From assembly GCA_020628145.1 (NCBI GenBank), contig JAHDFN010000006.1:1-44366 (forward strand): a stretch of 44,366 nt of DNA, written 5' to 3'. Under the pieces are notes generated by a model that did no database searches, had not been told where the DNA came from, and worked only from the letters and a program-made list of their open reading frames with translations. Shown here piece after piece: positions 8,743 through 15,217 of the stretch. This stretch comes from Saprospiraceae bacterium. GTDB taxonomy: Bacteria > Bacteroidota > Bacteroidia > Chitinophagales > Saprospiraceae. The first letter of the stretch is position 1, and every line of letters begins with the position of its first letter. The position numbers and the translations under genes were made by a program.

Positions 8743-9324
8743 TTACTTGGAAAGTTTCTCAAGAATGTCGGAAGGAAGGATTTTATCCAACATCGGTTTT
8801 ACCTGCTCTCCTGCTTGCAGGAAATACATTTTATCCTTTGTAGTATCATTGATGATATAAACATCTTCATTCAATTCCATTTCAAGCCCGTCATCTACTT
8901 TTTTGATTTTGCTTGCCGCATCCGCACCCATTTGGGATTTCATTTGATTGAATAGAAGGTCAACCATAGAAGCATCTCCCACTTGGATTTTTTGTGTGCC
9001 GGTCATTTTGCCTTTGGCGAATTGCTCCGTCCCTTTGGTAACGAAATCGGTTACACCTGAAAGCTTGGCATTTTGTGTCAACATCTTAATGCCCATCATA
9101 TCGAATTGAGAATATAATTGCTCCAAATTGGCTCTAGGGGTCAAATCGAATAATTTTGGATAGGTCATATCCAATGCAGACTTCCAGTCTCCGGTGTTCC
9201 CGGCATTGATCATGGCCATAAAGGCTTTGTTAATCAGGTTGGAAGTATCGATCTTTCCTCCGGTTTTGGGTGAACAGGCGATCATTGAGATAGCCATAAG
9301 CGTTACGAAAAACAGATTTTTCAT
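8743..9324 (-). CDS. Lipoprotein of unknown function
   Basis: The 193-residue product has a lipoprotein signal peptide (MIAC, Cys17). The mature part is helical, with a DUF4878/NTF2-like flavour at the start (NLINKAFMAMINAGNTGDWKS, a helix often found in cystatin-like lipoproteins) and a C-terminal half with ELNEDVYIINDTTKDKMYFL. No catalytic motif is visible. It is a single-gene unit closed by a strong terminator, and its 5' region faces the divergent sigma-factor gene. Confidence 0.6.
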   Translation of the reverse strand: MKNLFFVTLMAISMIACSPKTGGKIDTSNLINKAFMAMINAGNTGDWKSALDMTYPKLFDLTPRANLEQLYSQFDMMGIKMLTQNAKLSGVTDFVTKGTEQFAKGKMTGTQKIQVGDASMVDLLFNQMKSQMGADAASKIKKVDDGLEMELNEDVYIINDTTKDKMYFLQAGEQVKPMLDKILPSDILEKLSK

Positions 9325-9415
9325 GATAAAAAGTTAATGAATTATAAAAATGTACTGTAAAAGTAATCCATACACACCAAAACCAAAGTGTAAGTCATCT
9401 AGGATTTTGACAGTA

Positions 9416-9437
9416 TGTTCGTAATTTTAGACGAACA
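9416..9437. promoter_or_regulatory. Palindromic operator-like site
   Basis: TGTTCGT and ACGAACA form a perfect 7-bp inverted repeat around an 8-nt AT-rich spacer, in the gap between a lipoprotein gene and the divergent ECF sigma-factor gene. The geometry suits a dimeric regulator. There is no direct proof of function. Confidence 0.35.
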
Positions 9438-9556
9438 GATATCACAAAAGGGTTGAAATGGAACTAAAGTTATTGTTTTGAATCCCTATAATTGGTAACT
9501 TAACAGATAGATTACAATTGTGGTCCAAGAATAAAAATAAATATCTGGCACATTCC

Positions 9557-10093
9557 ATGACGGAAGATGAATTGATAAAAAGGTGCAAGAATGGTGAAAG
9601 GGCCGCCCAAAAGCTTTTGTTTGATAAGTATTCTGCGAAGCTGATGGGGGTGTGCCGGAGGTATGTCAAAAACCAAGAGGATGCTGAAGATGTTATGTTG
9701 GAAGGATTGTTCAAAGTTTTGACTAAGTTAGAGAAATTTCACGGAAAGGGCAGCTTTGAAGGTTGGATCCGGAGAATCCTAGTCAATGAATGTCTGATGC
9801 ATTTGAGGAAACGCCACAATTTCAAATTGACGGTAGAAGTGAGTAATATAGATATCAAGACGAAGGCCAATGTAGAGGACGATCTTGCTGCTCAGGATAT
9901 TTTGGACTTGCTCGATCTGTTACCTACAGGCTATCGGACAGTCTTCAATATGTATGTATTGGAAGGCTACAAGCATAAGGATATTGCGGAAGAATTGGGG
10001 ATTTCCATCAATACTTCCAAGTCCCAACTGCTTTTGGCTAGGAGGCGGTTACAATCCCTTATCAAGGAAAATCAATTGCCTGATGTGGGATAA
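9557..10093 (+). CDS. ECF-type RNA polymerase sigma factor
   Basis: With the start at the ATG at 9557 the protein is 178 residues. Region 2 is visible as the MTEDELIKRCKNGERAAQKLLF segment, then YSAKLMGVCRRYVKNQEDAEDV, with FEGWIRRILVNECLMHLRK completing region 2; region 4 contains LDLLPTGYRTVFNMYVLEGYKHKDIAEELG followed by NTSKSQLLLARRRL, the helix-turn-helix that reads the -35 element. The upstream TTG at 9518 would add 13 residues that are not part of the family. The downstream genes at 10109 and 10518 follow after 15 and 40 bases, the last being an anti-sigma-like membrane protein, so the three probably form a signalling operon. Confidence 0.92.
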   Translation: MTEDELIKRCKNGERAAQKLLFDKYSAKLMGVCRRYVKNQEDAEDVMLEGLFKVLTKLEKFHGKGSFEGWIRRILVNECLMHLRKRHNFKLTVEVSNIDIKTKANVEDDLAAQDILDLLDLLPTGYRTVFNMYVLEGYKHKDIAEELGISINTSKSQLLLARRRLQSLIKENQLPDVG

Positions 10094-10108
10094 GCCTAAA
10101 ACGAATTT

Positions 10109-10477
10109 ATGATGATGAAACTGATTTTTACAACAATTTTTCCCTGGTTACTCTGCTTCATTGGAGTTGACTTGAATCAGGATGTTATAGTGGAGACTAG
10201 GAAAACAACTAAAGGACAGCCGGAATGGGTAAGGGAAATCATGGATAGAAAACCTACGATGACCAAAATTACCCGTTGCATCTATGATAATGAAGTGGTT
10301 TGGAAAGTCAATGCCTGTGTTACTTGTAATGACATGATCACATATGTTTATGATAGGGATAAGAATGTTATTTGTGAGTATGGGGGAGTATTGAGGGAAA
10401 ATACCTGTAAGGATAATGATATCGTATTAGAAGATTGTAGAATCATTTATAAACCGAAATTCAAAATGTCGTTCTAA
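10109..10477 (+). CDS. Small secreted protein, DUF6970-like
   Basis: The product is 122 residues with an N-terminal hydrophobic export signal (about 1-20). The mature part has WVREIMDRKP, then ACVTCNDMITYVYDRDKNVICEYGGV and TCKDNDIVLEDC, which resembles the Cys-rich pattern (C...LYD..G..IC...GG) of the small DUF6970 family common in Bacteroidota. Cysteines in TRCIYD, ACVTC, VICEY, NTC and EDC could form disulfides or bind a ligand. Its place between an ECF sigma factor and an anti-sigma-like gene suggests a periplasmic sensor or target in that pathway, but this is inference from location. Confidence 0.55.
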   Translation: MMMKLIFTTIFPWLLCFIGVDLNQDVIVETRKTTKGQPEWVREIMDRKPTMTKITRCIYDNEVVWKVNACVTCNDMITYVYDRDKNVICEYGGVLRENTCKDNDIVLEDCRIIYKPKFKMSF

Positions 10478-10517
10478 CCGATTGTATTTATGATGCTAAG
10501 GTTAACAATGAATAGAA

Positions 10518-12020
10518 ATGGAAGAAAAGGATAAAATATACGATTTTTTTAGGAGGCATGAGCATAAACTGGAGCAAAAGCCATCGGTGAATGCCTGGGA
10601 TAGGCTCGAAGCCAAATTGGAGCGACATGAGCAGGTGCAACAACAACCTAATATCGCATGGCATAGGTATGGCGGGATGGTCGCTGCTGTGTTTATCTTA
10701 GTCGGAGCGGTTACATTTCTTACCATTTATTCGGATTCCGGCCAAATGAAAAATGCCCCTATTGCTTCCGCCGATGAACATATGGTATTGGCTCCTTTAA
10801 AGGATTTGCCTAATGAAGGAAGTAAGAATGACTTTTTCAAAATTGTACAATATCAAAAAGAATATCAGAATAATTTCCAAAGAAAAATTTCAGAAGGACA
10901 AGTCGGTTGGGAATTGAAACCCCGTGATATTTTCAAAGTCAATGCCGTAACAAGAAGTATTGCCGGTTCACTGGAGAAAAAGAAAAGAGGAAAAGAAATC
11001 CAAGGGAATAAAAATGAATTGGACAAGGGAATTGCCAATAACAATACAAAAAGTGAAACCAATACTTTTTATCATAATAAACCAGAAGGGGAGGAAAAAA
11101 CTTACGAATGGAATACGGATGGAACTACTGAAGGTTTTGTTTCTATCCCTAAAGAGGATGATATGATTTCGATGAATATGACCACAGTTGCCCAACCCGA
11201 GTTGAATATCAAAGATGAAATCGTTGAACAACGGTCGGTGTCGGTAAAAAGTGATGTTAAATCCAATACCGATGACGTAGCCGATTACAAACCCGCAAAA
11301 CCTATTATAACGGAAGAAGCTGCTATGGTGGCACCTGCTCCTAGCATAGCTGCAACGTCCACTACGACTGCAACGAGTGGGGGAGTAAATGTCCCTTCGG
11401 CTCCGGCTCCCGGAAACTCCGGTAGTGGAGTTTATGTAACTACCAATCAGGAAAAAGAATCGATAGCACCGACATCCGCAGAAGAAATAGAGGAATTCAT
11501 CGCCTATGATGTCAATGATGAGGAAGTCGCAACTGCCGATGGATTATTGGATAATAAGGATAAGAAAGAAGAAGATCCTTTGTCGGATTTCAATTGGCTT
11601 TTAGGCGATTGGACTGAAAATACCGGGAATGGTACCTCTATTGAAAGTTGGAAAAAAGTGGATGCGAATACAATCAAGGGACAAGGGGAATTAGTAGCGA
11701 ATGGTGTGACACTTTTTTCCGAGAATATGGAAATCAGGAATACATCCAAAGGAATTATCATGTTAATCCCATTGGATAATAAAAACAAGAAAACCAAGTA
11801 TAAACTGGTAAGCCAGAATGATAGGATGATCATGTTTGAAAATAAGAAGGTTGATTTTCCTAATCAGTTGATTCTGTATAAAAATTCCAAGGACGATTTT
11901 ACGACCATTATGCAGAATAGTACTGAAGCAGATAATGAACCGGATGCATCCATCTATCTACAGAATAGAAATATTTTAGTCAATCAAAAGATTTCCCGTA
12001 ATCTACAACGGGTAAAGTAG
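10518..12020 (+). CDS. Membrane-anchored anti-sigma-like protein with DUF6265-like C-terminal domain
   Basis: The first 50 residues are helical and charged (MEEKDKIYDFFRRHEHKLEQ, then NAWDRLEAKLERHE), as in the cytoplasmic arms of Bacteroidota anti-sigma factors. A single membrane helix spans about 52-71. A long, low-complexity, Ser/Thr/Ala-rich periplasmic stretch follows (about 75-350). The end (about 353-480) has FNWLLGDWTENTGNG, ESWKKVDANTIKG and MFENKKVDFPNQLILY, which matches the DUF6265 lipocalin-like pattern. The protein is 500 residues, much longer than a plain anti-sigma factor, and carries its own possible sensor domain. It is the third gene in an ECF sigma operon. Confidence 0.65.
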   Translation: MEEKDKIYDFFRRHEHKLEQKPSVNAWDRLEAKLERHEQVQQQPNIAWHRYGGMVAAVFILVGAVTFLTIYSDSGQMKNAPIASADEHMVLAPLKDLPNEGSKNDFFKIVQYQKEYQNNFQRKISEGQVGWELKPRDIFKVNAVTRSIAGSLEKKKRGKEIQGNKNELDKGIANNNTKSETNTFYHNKPEGEEKTYEWNTDGTTEGFVSIPKEDDMISMNMTTVAQPELNIKDEIVEQRSVSVKSDVKSNTDDVADYKPAKPIITEEAAMVAPAPSIAATSTTTATSGGVNVPSAPAPGNSGSGVYVTTNQEKESIAPTSAEEIEEFIAYDVNDEEVATADGLLDNKDKKEEDPLSDFNWLLGDWTENTGNGTSIESWKKVDANTIKGQGELVANGVTLFSENMEIRNTSKGIIMLIPLDNKNKKTKYKLVSQNDRMIMFENKKVDFPNQLILYKNSKDDFTTIMQNSTEADNEPDASIYLQNRNILVNQKISRNLQRVK

Positions 12021-12072
12021 TGGTCGTCCTAAGTTGTTTTTATAATTTAAAAGACTTCTAATCCATTCCATT

Positions 12073-12104
12073 TTGCGTCCTTATTCTACTTCAAGTTATC
12101 TTTG
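12073..12104 (+). promoter_or_regulatory. Promoter of the methyltransferase gene
   Basis: A -33 TTG (12073-12075) and, after 21 nt, TATCTTTG (12097-12104) match the Bacteroidota consensus exactly. The ATG at 12109 begins 4 nt after the box, about where transcription should start, so the mRNA may be leaderless. Confidence 0.7.
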
Positions 12105-12108
12105 CAGT

Positions 12109-12924
12109 ATGGAAAAAAGGGAATATATTCATGGTTATACCGAAAAGGAACAAAACCGTTTAATAGAACAAGGGAGAATTCTCTCCGAATTCGTATTCGA
12201 CAGGCTTGATTTTTCCGATACGGAAAAATTATTGGAGGTGGGAAGTGGAGTAGGGGCACAGACGGCAATTCTACTAGAACAAAATCCTGATTTATTCATC
12301 ACCGGCCTGGAAATCGAAACATTACAAATCGAAAAGGCAAGGGCTTTCTTTTCGTCCCTCCCTTATGCCGAAAGCCGCTATGAATTCATTCAAGGCGATG
12401 CATCCGACAAAAAGATCCGATTAAAAAACGATTATGATGCGGTACTTTTTATCTGGGTACTGGAGCATGTCGTCGAACCTATGGCAGTATTGGATAATGT
12501 AAAAAGGTTTGTGCGTCAAGGGGGCAAGATATTTGCAGTAGAAGTATTCCATAGTTCTTTGCATTTATATCCGCATTGTCCTAATGCCATGTTATTCTGG
12601 AAGAATAGCATCGAATATCAGAAAAGTATCAAAGGCGATGCAGATGTAGGACATCGGATGGGGAACCTATTACATGATGCTGGTTTGAAGGACATCAAAA
12701 TAGCACCCTATCCCATGCAGTTTGGTAAATATGCTCGGAAAAAGAGGGCTAAGATGTTGGATTACTGGACAAATCTGATGGCTAGTGCTGTTCCGAATAT
12801 GTTGAAAGCCGGATTTACCACAGCGGAATTATGGAAGAAGGCAGAACGGGAAATGATGGCCTTGCAAAACAATGACGAAGCAGTATTCTATTATTCCTTT
12901 GTCACTGTTGAAGCTACTGTCTGA
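12109..12924 (+). CDS. Class I SAM-dependent methyltransferase
   Basis: The start at 12109 gives a 271-residue cytoplasmic protein; the longer reading from 12073 would begin inside the promoter. SAM-binding motif I is LLEVGSGVGAQT (41-52), followed by the acidic residue of motif II in ITGLEIETLQ, then FIQGDASD, and motif IV-like YDAVLFIWVLEHV. Substrate is not evident; a tail of about 90 residues after the Rossmann core (from HRMGNLLHDAGLKDI) is family-specific. The adjacent gene, 70 bases downstream, is a secretion adaptor, which may hint at a methylated exported product, but methyltransferases of this kind act on many substrates. Confidence 0.85.
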   Translation: MEKREYIHGYTEKEQNRLIEQGRILSEFVFDRLDFSDTEKLLEVGSGVGAQTAILLEQNPDLFITGLEIETLQIEKARAFFSSLPYAESRYEFIQGDASDKKIRLKNDYDAVLFIWVLEHVVEPMAVLDNVKRFVRQGGKIFAVEVFHSSLHLYPHCPNAMLFWKNSIEYQKSIKGDADVGHRMGNLLHDAGLKDIKIAPYPMQFGKYARKKRAKMLDYWTNLMASAVPNMLKAGFTTAELWKKAEREMMALQNNDEAVFYYSFVTVEATV

Positions 12925-12994
12925 CAGGAAATAATGTGAATAATCAGTTTTTGTTTATTATTCCCATTAAAATAATTTATCTGAACTAAACTAA

Positions 12995-14287
12995 ATGATT
13001 CCTTCCGGGATGGAAGAGCAGTACGAACATATTCAATTGAGGAGTGATGAAGTGGAGGACATACTAGGGCGTCCCCCTTCCTGGATCGTCCGTTGGGGAA
13101 CCGGAATCATTTTCATTACCCTCGCCGCTATTTTGGCCATCAGCTGGATGGTCGAATATTCAGATATTATCGAAGCCAATATTGAAATTACCACTCCCAG
13201 TCCACCCATGACAGTCGTTGCCGAGATAAGTGGAAGGATAGAAAAACTGAATGCCAAATCCGCAGATATAGTCAAGCAGGGAGACATTGTGGCTATCATT
13301 GAAAGTGCCGCCGATTACAAGGATATGAAATGGTTGGAGGAAAAAGTGGGTGCATTGAGGTATGATAACAAGCCCTTCAGCCTAAGCCGTAACCTCCAAC
13401 TGGGGGAAGTCCAATTTGCATATTCCGCATTTAGGAAGGATTACAAAGATTATGCTTTTAAGGAAAGAAGTACTTTTTCCAAACAACAGGTAGAACAGAT
13501 TGTAAAAATGATCAAGGGGATGGAACAAAAGAAATCCATCGCTCGGGATAAATTGAGCAATATCGACCGACAATTGGCTTTTGTGAATGAAAAACTAAAT
13601 CGATATTTAGGGCTTCTCGCCAATGGTGCCGTTTCCCAACAGGAAGTCGATGATATCAGAGCAGAATACAATGCTTTGCAGGGAAGTAAGGAAAATATCC
13701 GTTCTGAAATTGCTGGTTACGACGGTGATATCAATCGGTTGGAATCCCGGAAATTGGAAATCCAAAAGGGAAAAGTAGAAGGAGGAAACGATAAATGGAT
13801 TCAGGTACAGGAAAGTCTCAATAAATTGGCAGCGGAAATAGATGCGTGGAAAAAAAGATACCTGATCACCGCTCCCGTCGATGGAAAGGTAACCTTTTTT
13901 GATGTTAGGAATGAATTGCAATATATTAATGCAGGGGATGAAATCATGATGATAGTACCACAACAGGAAGACATCATTGGACGGTTGGAATTACCCATAG
14001 TCGGTGCCGGAAAAGTAGAGAAAAAACAGGATGTCAATATTCTACTACATGAGTTCCCTTCCAGGGAGTTCGGAGTGGTACAGGGCAAAGTGAAATCCAT
14101 TTCGTTACTTCCAAAAGATGACAAGTATTTTGTAGAGGTCTCATTACCGAAAGGGTTGAAAACCACTTATGGTGATACCTTGTCCTTTCGTCAGAAAATG
14201 TCCGGGGATGCAGAAATAAAAACGGAGAAGAAACGCTTCCTCCTCCGTATTTTCGATAAGTTTACCGATTTATTTAAGAACAGATGA
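12995..14287 (+). CDS. HlyD-family secretion adaptor (peptide/bacteriocin export type)
   Basis: The 430-residue membrane-fusion protein has an N-terminal cytoplasmic segment containing LRSDEVEDILGRPPSWIVRWG, a membrane helix (about 29-52), a biotinyl-lipoyl half-motif (VVAEISGRIEKLNAKSADIV), a long coiled coil (about 150-270), a second lipoyl half (RYLITAPVDGKVTFF) and a beta-barrel end. The N-terminal sequence is typical of adaptors encoded beside peptidase-containing ABC exporters in Bacteroidota, which export leader-bearing peptides. No such ABC protein or small GG-leader gene is seen nearby. The stop at 14287 directly abuts the stop of the convergent PASTA gene. A Met five codons in is an alternative start. 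Confidence 0.85.
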   Translation: MIPSGMEEQYEHIQLRSDEVEDILGRPPSWIVRWGTGIIFITLAAILAISWMVEYSDIIEANIEITTPSPPMTVVAEISGRIEKLNAKSADIVKQGDIVAIIESAADYKDMKWLEEKVGALRYDNKPFSLSRNLQLGEVQFAYSAFRKDYKDYAFKERSTFSKQQVEQIVKMIKGMEQKKSIARDKLSNIDRQLAFVNEKLNRYLGLLANGAVSQQEVDDIRAEYNALQGSKENIRSEIAGYDGDINRLESRKLEIQKGKVEGGNDKWIQVQESLNKLAAEIDAWKKRYLITAPVDGKVTFFDVRNELQYINAGDEIMMIVPQQEDIIGRLELPIVGAGKVEKKQDVNILLHEFPSREFGVVQGKVKSISLLPKDDKYFVEVSLPKGLKTTYGDTLSFRQKMSGDAEIKTEKKRFLLRIFDKFTDLFKNR

Positions 14288-15217
14288 TTACCATCTGCCA
14301 TCGGGATCAGCACTATGATTCGGATACATATCCTCTCCACCTCCTTGCCCTTCCACATGTTCTCCTCTGATCTTGCTGCCGCAGAATTTGGGTTTTTGTT
14401 GGGATAATCTGAGATCGATCTGATCACCGGTTTTGATAAACTGCCCCGGAATATAATGGGGGAACTGAGCCACCACATATGCCGACATAGAATCACGAAC
14501 GGAACTATCCATCGTTATCGTGCCAAGCATCAAATCATGCCCGGAGCGTATTTTGAAAAGTGCTTCGGAATAGGTAAGACACATCAAATCGGGAACCTGT
14601 GTAGGGCCGGCATCGAATTCTTCGGCTACAACAAGTTCTATTTTATCACCGATTCGAGCCATTGCATATTTCCTTTCGAAGCCATCTTCTCCATCCACGA
14701 CATTACCATTATAAATAACTTCCTTTACCGTTCCGGGAGCATCGCTGTCGATGACCCTTTTAATAATCTCATGCTCGAATTCATAGGTACTCAATACCCG
14801 TATGGCATGATTGAAATTCAAACCGTAAAGCTGGGGGATTTCCCGCTTGGGTTTGGCGAAGGAATTGACCGTAAGGTAAATCAAACGTCCTTCCTTGGCT
14901 CTTGATAGTGGCTTGGGATCTTGGTGTAGGACAATTCCCAAATCCTTGGCATTAACGAAAGTCGTATCATTAACAACGATTTCGAAACGGGATTTCTTGG
15001 CTTCTTTCAATACATCGTCAACATGTTGATCTGTAAAGTCGGGAACTTCATAGGTCTGTCCATGATTGGACATGAATTTCAATCCACTGAATGCCAACCA
15101 TAGCAATAGGGTACTAGCCAGAATCATCCCGAAACAATTCAGGAAGACTTTGGGCGTAGTGAAGAATATGAACAGCCTTTTGAAAAAACTAGGCTTGGTA
15201 CTGTTTGTTTCGCTCAT
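14288..15217 (-). CDS. PASTA domain membrane protein
   Basis: Starting at 15217 (MSETNSTKPS) the protein is 309 residues. It has a short cytoplasmic segment, a membrane helix at about 25-47 (CFGMILASTLLLWLAFSGL) and three PASTA repeats outside: VPDFTDQHVDDVL, IPQLYGLNFNHAI and VPDLMCLTYSEAL each open a repeat. PASTA domains bind peptidoglycan or muropeptides. The start overlaps the end of the D-Ala-D-Ala ligase gene by 29 bases, so translation is probably coupled and the two act on the cell wall together. The longer frame from 15277 runs into the ligase and adds residues without signal character. The tail ends in a Gly-rich charged stretch (GQGGGEDMY). Confidence 0.8.
   Translation of the reverse strand: MSETNSTKPSFFKRLFIFFTTPKVFLNCFGMILASTLLLWLAFSGLKFMSNHGQTYEVPDFTDQHVDDVLKEAKKSRFEIVVNDTTFVNAKDLGIVLHQDPKPLSRAKEGRLIYLTVNSFAKPKREIPQLYGLNFNHAIRVLSTYEFEHEIIKRVIDSDAPGTVKEVIYNGNVVDGEDGFERKYAMARIGDKIELVVAEEFDAGPTQVPDLMCLTYSEALFKIRSGHDLMLGTITMDSSVRDSMSAYVVAQFPHYIPGQFIKTGDQIDLRLSQQKPKFCGSKIRGEHVEGQGGGEDMYPNHSADPDGRW

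Noticed and set aside
9518-9556. Upstream TTG start for the sigma factor
   Set aside because: The extra 13 residues do not match the family, which begins with the MTEDEL-type sequence at 9557.
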